A stretch of 64,000 bases of DNA from Streblospio benedicti. Lineage: Eukaryota; Annelida; Polychaeta; Spionida; Spionidae. A program made the translations under genes and the position numbers. The stretch is from positions 36,735,791 through 36,799,790 of the forward strand of contig CM032669.1 in assembly GCA_019095985.1 (NCBI GenBank), read 5' to 3'. The notes under the pieces were generated by a model. That model was not told the DNA's origin. It did no database searches and saw only the letters and a list, made by a program, of their open reading frames with translations. Positions 57,001-63,445 of this stretch are shown piece after piece (the first letter of the stretch is position 1; every line of letters begins with the position of its first letter).

Positions 57001-60000
57001 GACAGCATCTACTCATGTCATATTCCTACATCTGACTGAGCACATAAAATTGATCGGAAATTACAAAAGGTGATTATGCTGCCAACTTGTTAAATTCCCA
57101 CACAGAGAAAATCACCTTAAATTGATTGTTACTACAATTATCATTATTGTAATCAGCCTCAACATACTGACGAGACTGTTTTCCACTGGGAGTTTTACTA
57201 CATGCTGTGAATGAAGCAAATGATCCTTTATGCCTCATCAACATTCAAAATATTTACACAATACATAATACTATACCACACATTCTGGAGTTTAAATCTG
57301 TCTGAATATTCATTATATCAACAGACAATTATATATTCAACTCAAAGATTTATTGTGTAAAGGAAATTTTCAAAAAAGTGAATGACTAAAGTGATTATCA
57401 ATTTGAATCACGCCTTAAAATAATACTTGTGTCCAGAGTTAAAATAACATTTGAAAACATTTACCTCCTAAACACTCTATTGAACATATTAATTATTTCA
57501 CTAATTAATTACATAAAAATAGCTCAGTTAGAAAATATTATAAATGATATCCTGGTGCATACTGCAATACTCTAAGTACAAAATAGAAATATCTGGAGTG
57601 GATCGGCAACTGTTCAGAGTTTGTATGCTTAGATCTCAATCCCTTGAATGTGAATACTGTTATCAAACTATATATCCATCCTCACTAAAGGTAAAAATAG
57701 TGACTCTGAATTAAACACAGACATATATTGTATATTGATCAAGCCTTAAAGCCTTGTATAGTATCCATATGGGAGTAGATAACTTGATTAGAACGATATT
57801 CAAATGCTTTCTTGAAAAAAAATTTTATAGTTATGTTTAAAGACAAATAAATATCGTAATCTGCTTTAAGAGTTAAATTTTGGAATGATATTAACTGATT
57901 CCATGAATTTTAATACATTATCAATGATGATAACGCTTCAACATAGTTCATCACGAACTCCTACAATACACATTTGATAAGGCACAAAACGTACTCAATA
58001 TTTACCCAAATAAGGGGTGGTTACAATGAAATGATGTTATTGAATGGAAGGGCCATATTCAAATATGTACATATTAATTCTTCTCATGAGATTACTAGTT
58101 ATTGTACATCAATATTAAATCTCATTTGGACTTAAATATATATCATACCAAAGTCTTTCCATTTCTACTAACATAAATGCATACAATTATTGCATATCAT
58201 ACAATTTAAAAATCAAAATAAGCATGTGATAAAATATGTAAAATTAAAAAATGTAGATTGCTTTGAAAATCATATTAACTTTTTTTAAGGAGTTATAATA
58301 ACTCAATTATGACTTGCTATAGCTAACATGATCTAGATTTCACACTGCAATAAATGAGCATAAATTATGTAAAATTTGAAACTACAAGGAAATTTGTATC
58401 AGACATACATACATAATCATTTATTTTAAACAGGATAATAGCGGAAAACTGGCACGCAGCTGGGGACTTTGTTGGACCAGTTTTCAGCTATTATCCAGTT
58501 TAAAATAAATAATTATGTATGTATGTCTATTAAATCCAGGATAAATGAACCTCCATCAAACTATATGAAATTTGTATTGATATGAATGTACTCAAAATAA
58601 TTATAGTTAGTGATACATTTTACACATACAGCTTTTAAATATTAAAATTGCAGGACTTGATCTCTAATTACATAATTGTAAGACAAACACATACAGTCAT
58701 TCATTTTAATCAGGATAATAGTTCAATTATTTACATTGAGCTTTCAACGGGAACTCCTGTCTTGATCACAATGACGGCTGGAGTCTTTCGTGCGCGCACT
58801 GTCCAGGATAAATGAACCTCCATCAAACTACATAATTGTTGTGCATTATTGTGCCCGCCTGGTGTTCTCAAACATACAATCGCTGTAACATTGTTTGAGT
58901 ATCAGAGTGAGAGCCCATAATTCATTTGTGATTTCATCTGAATATATCAAAAATATATTTGTTGTATTGCATTGAATGAATATGAAGAGGAATGTTGAAA
59001 GGGATAAATTGGACAGCCAAGCAGCATATTCTGCATGAGAATTTATTCCAGCTGAATTAAATAGTCGCATTTTGATAATTATGAGCAGTAAATGTGTATA
59101 CTTCATCTGGTCTGCAAGAGTTGGAACATGGGACAAGATATGACACATGACAGACAGTTTTTTTAAACAGTCTGATCACATAACTCACTCAACATGGACA
59201 GGATTGTGCCATTGCAAGCAAGACAGTACACGCTTAAAAAAAACTTTAAAGGTTTTTTGTCTGCATAAATACAATTTTTCCCATAGAGGGATTCTGTGCG
59301 GAAGGTATTTTCTTTGGACTGCCCTCTGCTTCAAGAGGCTGTCATGTTAATCAAACTGCGACAGCATGAACAGACTTAAATGCAGTTCATTTTCTACACA
59401 GTGCTTTTTTTCAGCAATTTTTTCTTGGTATTCTTATGACCAGGGAAGTCGTTGTGTTCTTTTTTATTTGTTAGCTATCCAGTTAAAAATTGCCAGATGT
59501 GCTGAAATATGAAGGACTCTATTTAAAATTTGTAATGTCATGCTACTAAAGACTTGTACTTCGGTTTCGCTTTCACATGTATGGGGAGCTAGCTTACTGG
59601 CACAGAAATGTCCATGTGTACATATCCTTTTCCTACAACAAAACGGCAGTTATTTCTCTTTTCTAGCAAGTATTTGTAATAGATTATTTGAATAATATTA
59701 CTAATGGATTATGCATTCCTATATTTGAGTATTGACAAATGCAACATTCAATTGATTCTATATCAAATATATATCGACTTTCCTACAATGAATGAATATT
59801 TACATACAAGATTGAAGTTTCTTTCATGATAAAATGTATGTTATGACATAGACATTTTTATTCCCCTTCCATCATTTAGTTTCATTTTTCACACCTTATC
59901 ATTACAGTGTTTTTGTTTTTTTTAATTATTTGCACTTACTCAGTGAAAAATTTTATGAGTAATTTTTTCGTCATCCGAAGTGTACGTTTACATGCTGATG

Positions 60001-61442
60001 CTCGTGATATCACTCGCCACATAGCAATGGGGCAACTGGCAAATTTTGTGTTCATATCATTTTTGTATTGAACTGTTCACATGCAATTCTTTCGCTCATG
60101 TACCGGAAAAATGCATAAGCGACGTTGGTACATCACTTGCATGTGAATAGAACAGTTCAAATATGATATGAGCGAAAAAATCTCTTGTCACCCCGTCGCT
60201 AGGTCGCTTCATGCCTTATGATATCGCTAGCAATGTAGTTTGTATGTGATAATGTGAACATACAACAAAATATCGCATCATCATCGGCCGATTTACAGCG
60301 GTTACATGTGAAAGTACACTAAGAATCAAGTTACTACGGCTTTATATGGTTGTATAGGAAAGTTCTATTTCAGTGTGAGCAATCACCGATTTTGTTATGT
60401 CTTAATTGGTGAACATGCAACTTGGGAATTATGAAATATCATCTTGGTATTAGCAATCACCAGCTTTTTAATTCATATTTAGTGTGTTCATTTGTATACT
60501 TCTAAATGACGATTTCATGCGAGAAAAATTAAAAATGTTTTATGAAAGATCAATATTGTTTAGAATAATATTTGCATCCTTTTACACAAAAATCTGAGAA
60601 TCTCCCCCTTCGGGTGTATAGAAAACTGAGCGCCCCCCCCCCCTCCCCAACTATAGCCAAAATGAAAATCGTGCGACCGCCTCCCACCAAATGACCGACA
60701 GCCCTGTATAGTAATTTATGCGAGCTCCCTTACTTTGCATTTCTTTACTGTAGAGCAAGTGCTCAAGTTATGGGCAGTGTTCAAGTGACGGACACATCCT
60801 ATTTACACTCATTTTACATTCACTACACAAAATGCTAATTCTTCTCCTGTTTGTTATTACGGCCTACATCTTGATTTTGCGTCAAACGTGTGCGTTCCCT
60901 TGGAGATATCCGTAATACATAACCCTACGAAGGATGTGCCCATAACTTGAGCTCTGCCTATAACTTGAGCACTTGTTTGATAGATACGTAGATCATAACC
61001 TATCGCTAAAACCGGCCATACACATGAACCGTGAACGTAAGACGTGAAATTATGTGACCTCTAGTACGGGTGTTCACGTCATACGTAAAATTCATGGATT
61101 GTGTGTATGGTCGAACAGTGTGAATCGTGATTGATGCTCTACATATGAATTAAAAGAACTGATGGAGAGATTTCACGAGGTAGTGCAATCAGTGCACGGC
61201 TTTGGTGGACATCAACATCAATTAGGGTAAACACAGCAACAAATTACTTCAAACTTTCTGATCGCTATCATTAAAAATACACTAATCACTATTACTAGAC
61301 CCCGTTAGACTGTCATTCATGCATTCTACTCCTACCAATCCGGACATTCCATCACCATCTTCAAAGAAACTCACCTCCCAAAGTTTTGATCAGCAATCTG
61401 CTTAACTCGCAGTAACTGTCGTCGCCAATCTTTCTTCGACAT
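29384..61442 (-). CDS. ARHGAP17-like: BAR-RhoGAP protein, ARHGAP17/ARHGAP44/SH3BP1 (RICH) group
   Basis: This is a GTPase-activating protein for Cdc42/Rac-type GTPases that binds curved membrane through its BAR domain; vertebrate relatives act at cell junctions and in trafficking. Minus-strand coding exons: 61442-61375, 45701-45584, 41350-41265, 40095-39984, 39652-39576, 38831 into the gap, 38216-38148, 37591-37510, 37268-37093, 36952-36889, 36736-36652, 36294-36211, 35707-35591, 35164-35085, optional 34342-33347, 32127-31978, 31299-31152, 30836-30710, 30398-30252 and 30049-29384. Apart from the gap exon all junctions keep phase. The BAR domain is exons 1-8. The RhoGAP domain is exons 9-14, with the arginine finger in EEGIFRIAG. 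A Ser/Pro-rich tail with SH3 ligands ends in a PDZ-type C-terminus (EKTYL). The length is about 850 residues without the optional exon and about 1185 with it; human ARHGAP17 has 881. Confidence 0.94.
30252..30398 (-). CDS. ARHGAP17-like: RhoGAP exon 19
   Basis: 49 codons, phase 0 at both ends: GMGSEKKTSQTDLQSNTEGQ, DSVFMTDEDSKDVIDTPLQ. It is acidic and Ser/Thr-rich. Symmetric phases allow skipping without a frame change. Confidence 0.85.
30710..30836 (-). CDS. ARHGAP17-like: RhoGAP exon 18: first SH3-ligand cluster
   Basis: It encodes PTTSPRTLRKGKKPAPLPPA, VPERPTIAPPPTPQ and TTVSDNK. Human has SPHTLRRAVKKPAPAPPKP at this place. KKPAPLPPAVPERP is a classic proline-rich SH3 ligand. Confidence 0.92.
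31152..31299 (-). CDS. ARHGAP17-like: RhoGAP exon 17
   Basis: It encodes PAVSLVTGMVAPQPVTASGS, AQALFQATSPARMSQASS and TLPVSTVD. AQALFQATS repeats the AQALFNAT that ends exon 16, suggesting an old internal duplication. Confidence 0.85.
31359..31692. mobile_element. Short TIR element with CAGACTA repeats (334 bp)
   Basis: The ends CAACTGTGAGGGTCCCCAAG and its imperfect complement (CCCTTGGTCCCCCTCAACTG) flank an interior built of degenerate CAGACTAC/AGACTAATAAATA units. There is no coding capacity. It sits 60 bp before RhoGAP exon 17 in the transcript's direction. Confidence 0.65.
31978..32127 (-). CDS. ARHGAP17-like: RhoGAP exon 16
   Basis: It encodes (E)IDFSGGSERDTPPGTL, SSPPHGLNNTTDTSPHAA and RASAQALFNAT. 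The first residues mirror exon 15 (EIEF). It is Ser/Pro-rich and probably disordered. Confidence 0.85.
33347..34342 (-). CDS. ARHGAP17-like: RhoGAP exon 15: large symmetric, possibly alternative exon
   Basis: 996 nt, exactly 332 codons, phase 1 at both ends (acceptor TGTATAG, donor CAGGTATTA). It encodes EIEFHRTGKGGTCSPN, a long Ser/Thr-rich region, AITPPPHATPPK and a more ordered-looking block SDGWSDYLTRVRGMWDGH. EIEF continues the GAP domain end as in human EEVEFNVSE. The next exon begins with the equivalent EIDF at the same phase, so inclusion or skipping both keep frame. If the donor is not used, the frame runs on about 64 codons to a stop, giving a short isoform without the SH3-ligand tail. 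Confidence 0.8.
35085..35164 (-). CDS. ARHGAP17-like: RhoGAP exon 14: end of GAP domain
   Basis: It encodes PSVLTTSTLSVIVEAMVTHA then DWFFPG. Human has VHVVAVIEPIIQHADWFFPEEVEF. The donor leaves one base (phase 1), which can join either exon 15 or exon 16. Confidence 0.94.
35591..35707 (-). CDS. ARHGAP17-like: RhoGAP exon 13: conserved Asn motif
   Basis: It encodes YLIKFLAKLSEQSE then NKMTPSNIAIVIGPNLIWS. The NKMTPSNIAIVxGPNL block with its conserved Asn stabilises the GTPase switch regions in this family. Confidence 0.96.
36211..36294 (-). CDS. ARHGAP17-like: RhoGAP exon 12
   Basis: It encodes PADQRLQQLWLVLDKLKNTL then PEYYNNL, aligned with human DQDKKLQDLWRTCQKLPPQNFVNF. Confidence 0.93.
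36652..36736 (-). CDS. ARHGAP17-like: RhoGAP exon 11: LRELPEPL motif
   Basis: It encodes AMKLYLRELPEPLMTFDLYQ then EWMDAAH. LYLRELPEPL is a hallmark of RhoGAP domains. Confidence 0.96.
36889..36952 (-). CDS. ARHGAP17-like: RhoGAP exon 10
   Basis: It encodes AAFDSGCLSMDEFTRDIHCV then A. Human has AALDCSTSHLDEFYSDPHAVA. Confidence 0.93.
37093..37268 (-). CDS. ARHGAP17-like: RhoGAP exon 9: start of GAP domain, arginine finger
   Basis: It encodes VYGTSLEEHLRRTNRDIAVV, then MEEEGIFRIAGSASKVKKLK. The Arg in GIFRIAG is the catalytic arginine finger inserted into the GTPase active site. Confidence 0.96.
37510..37591 (-). CDS. ARHGAP17-like: RhoGAP exon 8: end of BAR domain
   Basis: It encodes LVEAQAEYHKTALQTLENIL then PQMNQLI. 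Human has LLEAQADYHRKALAVLEKALPEM. Confidence 0.94.
37774..37983 (+). mobile_element. Inverted-repeat element with tRNA-like Pol III head in its loop
   Basis: Arms of 46 bp (37774-37819 and 37938-37983) pair with about four mismatches; shared core ACTCCAAGTCAGGTTAGGAC. Between them is a tRNA-like unit with a canonical A box TGGCAGAGTGG (37847-37857) and a perfect B box GGTTCGAATCC (37908-37918), about 50 bp apart. A proper acceptor stem is not seen, so this is not a working tRNA gene. It lies in a RhoGAP intron. Confidence 0.85.
38148..38216 (-). CDS. ARHGAP17-like: RhoGAP exon 7: BAR domain
   Basis: It encodes DQLATEMFTFVSKESSYSEL then LVG. Human has DQLAADMYNFMAKEGEYGKFFV. Both ends lie on codon boundaries (donor GTAAGT). 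Confidence 0.93.
38675..38774. other. Assembly gap of 100 N
   Basis: Exactly 100 unknown bases, a conventional filler length, so the true distance is not known. It removes the 3' part of one BAR-domain exon and its donor site. Confidence 0.99.
38775..38831 (-). CDS. ARHGAP17-like: RhoGAP exon 6, cut by the sequence gap
   Basis: After an acceptor (TTTATCAG) one frame encodes VATGGPANKLDQ and then runs into the N run. GPANKLDQ resembles the LPSKIDTLKEE block that follows at this point in the family, so the missing part should hold the LKEEMDEA-type helix. That frame is not the one set by the exon 5 donor. An internal acceptor (GCAAAAAG, giving R-VATGG) would restore phase, or the bases beside the gap are wrong. 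Confidence 0.6.
39051..39352. mobile_element. MITE family M, intact-looking copy (302 bp)
   Basis: Terminal inverted repeats of more than 100 bp run from GTGCTGACAGCAGGTTCATG at 39051 to its complement at 39352, and the arms also share TAGCGTAT(C/T)ATT-type sequence inward. No coding frame. Related pieces occur at 26290, 43150, 51001 and 53222. Confidence 0.85.
39576..39652 (-). CDS. ARHGAP17-like: RhoGAP exon 5: BAR domain
   Basis: It encodes EDIPSIQKHRKHLNKLVLDM then DSARS. Human has EIPNIQKQRKQLARLVLDWDSVRAR. The donor leaves AG (phase 2). Confidence 0.93.
39772..39906. repeat. Hairpin repeat, arms about 58 bp
   Basis: Left arm TTAGTAAGGTTTATGTTGAG, ATAACATGCATATTAC and CCAAG(TAG)ACTTA; right arm its near complement, with a loop of about 20 nt. 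It lies in the intron between RhoGAP exons 4 and 5. Confidence 0.85.
39984..40095 (-). CDS. ARHGAP17-like: RhoGAP exon 4: BAR domain
   Basis: It encodes PMFSLCGNAQSDLSNEAKKL then IVIEPITHLLE, which aligns with the human LETCGDAENQLALEL...EIVDPLYGI helix. Confidence 0.9.
40876..41099. mobile_element. Palindromic element (224 bp)
   Basis: Arms of about 108 bp meet at ATTACCATATATTGTATATGG. Blocks GCATCATGAGAGGG and CTATACCATACACATTACCA occur in both arms as complements. A half copy lies at about 27125-27245. It is in the intron between RhoGAP exons 3 and 4. Confidence 0.85.
41265..41350 (-). CDS. ARHGAP17-like: RhoGAP exon 3: BAR domain
   Basis: It encodes KKLPETALSAGMLESAQMLQ then STESLMLL. 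The KKLP-TAL block matches human KKLPLTALAQNM. The donor is GTAAAT, phase 2. Confidence 0.9.
41753..42064. mobile_element. Palindromic element (312 bp)
   Basis: Arms of about 130 bp run from GATTACATACATTGTAATTG to its complement ACAACGTATGTAATC. Matched inner blocks are AGTAAACATCTTTATTG, GTTCTAGCAACTCGG and CTCTCTGAG. The centre (about 41890-41935) is itself palindromic around GTCACTCAAGTGATAC. The GTCACTCAAGTGATACAGT block recurs near 51650 (ACTGTATCACTTAAGTGACT). Confidence 0.85.
42185..42320 (+). repeat. Dispersed repeat, copy 1 (pairs with 54165)
   Basis: Shares ATGGACC, AAACATACTTTAATTGGCAA and TCGAATTACTTCGGTGTA with 54165-54300, in the same orientation. The shared reading frame on the minus strand (LPIKVCFP) has no known homologue and is probably a repeat product. 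Confidence 0.65.
42540..42940 (+). mobile_element. Possible LINE-like 3' end
   Basis: The stretch ends with CTTCCAATGGAAGGTTAAATAAATAAAAAAAA, here cited as TGGAAGGTTAAATAAATAAA plus an A run, a form common at the 3' ends of non-LTR elements. No certain protein match upstream. Confidence 0.35.
43011..43085. repeat. Minisatellite (CAGTCAGTCAA)n
   Basis: About six units of 10-11 bp built on CAGTCAGTCAA, ending with plain CAGT repeats. Confidence 0.95.
43145..43215. mobile_element. MITE family M, small fragment
   Basis: AACAGCATATCATTTCAATA and TTTTTATTTTGATATTAA match the inner arm of the family seen at 26475 and 53255. Confidence 0.5.
43360..44563. mobile_element. Pogo/Tigger-like DNA transposon, non-autonomous (1204 bp)
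   Basis: Termini CAGTACAGCCTCATTTAACC and the complement of its other end (CAGTACAACCTCGTTTAACC), each next to a TA dinucleotide (43358-43359 and 44564-44565). TA duplications and CAGTA-CCTCG-TT termini are typical of pogo/Tigger elements in the Tc1/mariner superfamily. No transposase frame remains. The interior holds a roughly 185-bp tandem duplication (CAAAATATAGCT at 43673 and 43856) and a LINE fragment. Confidence 0.85.
43990..44339 (+). pseudogene. LINE reverse transcriptase C-terminus fragment
   Basis: The translation resembles the end of ORF2 of non-LTR retrotransposons of the CR1/L2/Jockey kind: LQDLQDRRKDLLL, FKVVNGLIKAMPPENFLTPT, then SFFVKTIREWNALDEHVV and VDQFKTLI before a stop at 44337. 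One frameshift lies near 44030 and an in-frame TGA near 44113, so it is dead. The rest of the LINE is missing. It lies within the Tigger-like element. Confidence 0.8.
45058..45275 (+). mobile_element. tRNA-derived SINE (family S), plus strand
   Basis: The head GCTTCTGTGGCTGAGTGGAT holds a perfect A box TGGCTGAGTGG (45068-45078), and a degenerate B box GCGTTCAATTC follows. The body shares GGTGTTGAGCAAACTCATC, CCTAAA(C/T)AGTT and GTAGTTGAGAAAGATAT with other copies. The usual ATTTACA tail is missing. Confidence 0.85.
45584..45701 (-). CDS. ARHGAP17-like: RhoGAP exon 2: BAR domain
   Basis: It encodes AEKTEALSEDLQNLEKQVEI then LVWHQTGKKLMACMPSK. It ends on a codon boundary. In human about ten more residues lie between LVACFQG and KKLP, so either the segment is shorter here or a microexon between 41351 and 45583 was missed. 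Confidence 0.92.
46484..47363. mobile_element. Non-autonomous hAT-like element B (880 bp)
   Basis: Inverted ends CAGAGATGTGAAC (46484) and its exact complement (to 47363), flanked by a 6-bp direct repeat TATTTT (46478-46483 and 47364-47369). It shares an internal block with the element at 19160 and the same 6-bp duplication size. No transposase. It lies in RhoGAP intron 1. Confidence 0.85.
49254..49982. mobile_element. TIR element with internal 170-bp tandem repeat (729 bp)
   Basis: Ends ACATTCTTCAGTTCCCAATT at 49254 and the complement ACATTCTTCAATTCCCAGTT ending at 49982. Inside, a unit of about 170 bp occurs twice (about 49469-49627 and 49640-49811), sharing GCTAACTAAAATCCGATTAC and TTCATAATCCTCA. 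Each unit starts with another GCATTCTTCA, echoing the terminal repeat. Confidence 0.75.
51001..51590. mobile_element. MITE family M copy split by a SINE
   Basis: The left part GATGACAGCAAGTTCATCGA (51001-51050) and right part TAGGAATGAAATGCTATTTT (51391 on) belong to the family at 39051. Between them sits a complete SINE (51051-51390). Confidence 0.75.
51051..51390 (-). mobile_element. tRNA-derived SINE (family S), minus strand
   Basis: Read on the minus strand: head ATGCTTCTGTGGCCGAGTGG (A box), GGGTTCGATTCCAGGTCAGG (B box GGTTCGATTCC), GGTGTTGAGCAAACTCATCC, a body of about 200 bp, GACCTGGTGTAAATTGTAAA and a tail of ATTTAC repeats. It is the most complete copy in the window. Confidence 0.9.
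51750..52870. repeat. Tandem array, unit about 370-460 bp
   Basis: The block AAAATGTAGAATATTATGAG then TTGGAAGTGTGAAAATAAGA recurs at about 51917, 52375 and 52744. Other shared parts are GGGGCGCCGACAT (51841, 52080), ACAACGAGGCAAAATGGC (52106, 52668) and ACATAATAAT-like pieces. Units differ by insertions. Confidence 0.85.
53222..53347. mobile_element. MITE family M, half copy
   Basis: TACAATGTGGATCTAGCAAA, GCTTATCATTCCTATAATTT and TTACTCCATGAACCTGCTGT match one arm of the family; the other arm is absent. Confidence 0.7.
53728..54059 (-). mobile_element. tRNA-derived SINE (family S), minus strand, diverged
   Basis: Minus strand: GTGCTTCTGTGGCTGACTGG, TTTGATTCCCGTTCAGGTCT, TGTTGAGCAAACTC, AATGACCTGGTGTAAAATGT, and a tail ending in TTTACATGTACA. 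It matches 51051-51390 over its whole length. Confidence 0.88.
54165..54300 (+). repeat. Dispersed repeat, copy 2 (pairs with 42185)
   Basis: The second copy: GAAAGCAAACTTTAATAGGC, AAAGTTCTAAAAATCAAAT, CACTTTGGTGTA. No element ends could be set. Confidence 0.65.
55895..55932. repeat. (GT)n microsatellite, imperfect
   Basis: TGTGTGTGTGCGTGTGTG followed by CATGTGTTGCGTGTGTG. Confidence 0.9.
58401..58528. mobile_element. Hairpin element with 52-bp arms
   Basis: Left arm AGACATACATACATAATCAT, TATTTTAAACAGGATAATAG and CGGAAAACTGG; right arm its near complement, ending at 58528. The loop is about 24 nt. A shared flank CAGGATAAATGAACCTCCAT follows at 58541 and again at 58804, where a diverged relative spans about 58680-58830. 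Confidence 0.85.
59979..60320. mobile_element. Candidate TIR element (342 bp)
   Basis: Ends AGTGTACGTTTACATG and the imperfect complement CATGTGAAAGTACACT. The inner halves also share inverted pieces (GAACTGTTCACATGCAA and TTGCATGTGAATAGAACAGTT in part). No target duplication is clear. Confidence 0.6.
60756..60975. mobile_element. MITE with 48-bp TIRs (220 bp)
   Basis: Left end CAAGTGCTCAAGTTATGGGC; right end complement CAAGTGCTCAAGTTATAGGC; both go on to a GGACACATCC / GGGCACATCC block. Each arm repeats the CTCAAGTTATGGGCA module. No coding capacity. It lies about 400 bp downstream of RhoGAP exon 1. Confidence 0.85.
61016..61110. repeat. Small hairpin MITE (95 bp)
   Basis: Arms of about 33 bp: CCATACACATGAACCGTGAA and the complement CCATACACACAATCCATGAA, both continuing to ACGTGAA. 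Short and AT-poor relative to its flanks. Confidence 0.75.
61375..61442 (-). CDS. ARHGAP17-like: RhoGAP exon 1: BAR N-terminus
   Basis: It starts MSKKDWRRQLLRVKQIAD and ends QNFG, matching the human start MKKQFNRMKQLANQTVG. The phase 2 donor GTGAGT joins exon 2 to give R-AEKTEALSED, as in human RAEKTEVLSED. Confidence 0.92.
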
Positions 61443-61914
61443 AATGTCCACGATCTGCCATTCATTTACAGGCTAGATGCATTTATCCAACGCATTTTAG
61501 TACATCAAATATATCCAACTCATATATTTTGACAGAGATGTCAAAAGCAAACGATTATCACAAGATACTTCCTTGATTATTATTTCGATTAAAAACAATG
61601 AGAACGTTATGTCAACTTACTAGTAAATTCTAATGTCTTACGGTATCAGTCCATGATATGGGCTTTACTCCCTTTAATAACCGTAGACAGAAATATGAAC
61701 TAATATGCTGAATTGGATTTTGCTTATTCACGCATGTTTGTATCTAATTTCATCCTGAATTTATTGATGCAAGTGTAGTTAATCGAAATACCACACGTTC
61801 TGCCTTTCATACACATGCCATATGGAAAATATCTAGTATCCTGCAAGAGATGACGTCACAAAATAATCCATTTCATTTAAGCGTAGACGTTGTTTTTCTT
61901 CAGATTGCCTAACA
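61443..61914. promoter_or_regulatory. Bidirectional promoter between RhoGAP gene and RRS1
   Basis: Only 472 bp separate the two divergent start codons. A perfect cAMP-response-element palindrome TGACGTCA lies at 61851-61858, 57 bp before the RRS1 start codon. No TATA box is obvious at a suitable distance for either gene. Shared control of both genes is an inference from spacing. Confidence 0.6.
61851..61858. promoter_or_regulatory. CRE palindrome TGACGTCA
   Basis: An exact match to the CREB/ATF consensus, placed where proximal CREs usually occur. Binding is not shown by sequence alone. Confidence 0.6.
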
Positions 61915-62063
61915 ATGGACCTCGTGGAAAGCGTGTTGACTGCTGCTGCAGAAAAACAAGCTAAATATAAAACCACAGAAGTTGAAAAGCTCGTAGATTT
62001 AGAAATAGATGAAGGAAATTTACTTGCAATAGATACTAATCCTATTGATGTGAAATTGTTCAG
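61915..62063 (+). CDS. RRS1: RRS1 exon 1
   Basis: 49 codons plus two bases. The start ATG has A at -3 (ACAATGG). The donor is CAGGTAGGA. Confidence 0.94.
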
Positions 62064-63256
62064 GTAGGAACATGATACAATAAAAATATATGGACTTCAT
62101 TCTTTATCGCCCACGTGGAGATTTGTTTTTAGCAAACTATGATTCAATGTCAAGATTTTAAGTTTTTACAACCAGCCATCCAACAAGATGATTATAGATT
62201 GTGTACGGTAGAGTAAAGAGAGAGATGAGAGTAGGAAGGTTTGTTACATTGTGTCTGAGATAGAGTTGAGTGAGCTTTGTGTTCAATGGTCAATGAAAGT
62301 GGTAGCTCAACGTTACTTCAGCTGAAAACTGGCCCGGCTACTGATTTTTGTCTAGGGCTAGTAGGTAGCCTGCTAGGTTTTAATTTTTTGGCTGGTATAT
62401 AATTATTGCATACAATATAGCATATTTTTACTGTACGAGAGGTAAACCATTATTTTGAAATATATCAGACTTTTGTCTAATATTCATCAATCATATATCA
62501 TACACATGTCACATGTATTGTGTATGTGTATTTTTGCATTTGTGTTTGCATTTGTGTCGATATATACATATATCGACTTTAGATAAAGTTCATAAAGTTA
62601 TCTCTATATTTGCTATCTAATTTTTAATCGGTGTCCCATACGACCACCGCCTTATGAATTCTTATGTTAACCCTTGCGGTGTTACACCATTAGCCACCAA
62701 TGTCTGGACGTCACATCGCTCAACCCATGTTGCATCGATGGGATATGGCTAATGTATAAGCCAATAAATTTATCTAATATATATACTTGTCTCAGGCTAT
62801 TTTCATTTCTTCATCCTATTATTAGTTTGAAGTCATGTATTTGAAATTTTGAATATGAAAAGCTGTAGTAAATGATTCATATGCTAGAAAAGGTATATCA
62901 TTTCTTCTGGTACTGATTGTCATTTTGTAATATTTATACAATGTAGGTCCAAGAGAGAAGCTTACCTTCAACAACTTGCCAGAGATAATACCCAGTTACT
63001 ATTTAATCAGATATGGGAGGTATTTATATTTGATTTTTTACAAAAATTATTTACTCTTAACAGGGAAAGAAATTTATTTCTTACAGTTTAATATGCATGT
63101 TAATGTTTTTCATGTAGCAATGTCAATGCATGATATTGAAATCTTCATTGTAATGTATGTATTTATATTTTATTTCAGCTTCCTGTGGAAAGAGTGGAAG
63201 ATGCAATTGTTGCTAAACTACCAGACCCGAAAACAATTCTTCCAAGAGAGAAACCA
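61915..63256 (+). CDS. RRS1: Ribosome biogenesis regulatory protein RRS1, 5' part
   Basis: RRS1 works in the nucleolus in assembly of the 60S subunit, with RPF2 recruiting the 5S RNP. Three coding exons lie in the window: 61915-62063, 62947-63019 and 63179-63256; the rest is beyond the right end. They encode MDLVESVLTAAAEKQAKYKT, a middle with DLEIDEGNLLAIDTNPID, then REAYLQQLARDNTQLLFNQI-W and ELPVERVEDAIVAKLPDPKT, LPREKP. Human RRS1 has LQALARDNTQLLINQLWQLPTERVEEAIVARLPEPTTRLPREKP. All splice sites are GT-AG and in phase. About 100 of an expected 350 or so residues are present. Confidence 0.96.
62947..63019 (+). CDS. RRS1: RRS1 exon 2
   Basis: One base completes an Arg codon, then SKREAYLQQLARDNTQLLFN and QIWE. 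The donor is GAGGTATTT. Confidence 0.95.
63179..63256 (+). CDS. RRS1: RRS1 exon 3
   Basis: LPVERVEDAIVAKLPDPKTI then LPREKP, phase 0 at both ends, acceptor TTTCAG and donor CCAGTAAGT. Confidence 0.95.
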
Positions 63257-63334
63257 GTAAGTGGCAGTTTGAATTTAGTTTTGAGACAATTGTGTGAACT
63301 ACAAATGAATTACAATGATCGTTCTGCAGTAGAA

Positions 63335-63445
63335 AGTATGTGAGCAATGATCAATCAATTGATTGATCAATAAGTTTGCTAATGACCTGGTGTCAAATCT
63401 TACTTCGACTATAAAACATCACACATGTAGTCTGTGACTATCATA
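63335..63445 (+). mobile_element. Diverged SINE 3' part in RRS1 intron 3
   Basis: It shares ATTGATTGATCAATAAG, GCTAATGACCTGGTGT and GTCTGTGACTATC with the 3' half of the SINE at 53728-54059. The head is not present. Confidence 0.55.

Larger units (their letters stand above)
45702..61374 (-). other. RhoGAP intron 1 (15.7 kb)
   Basis: Besides the elements listed separately (46484, 49254, 51001, 51750, 53222, 53728, 54165, 55895, 58401, 59979, 60756, 61016) I see no conserved exon on either strand. 47370-49250, 50000-51000 and 54360-58400 look like plain AT-rich intron. A long first intron is usual for such genes and may hold enhancers. Confidence 0.5.
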
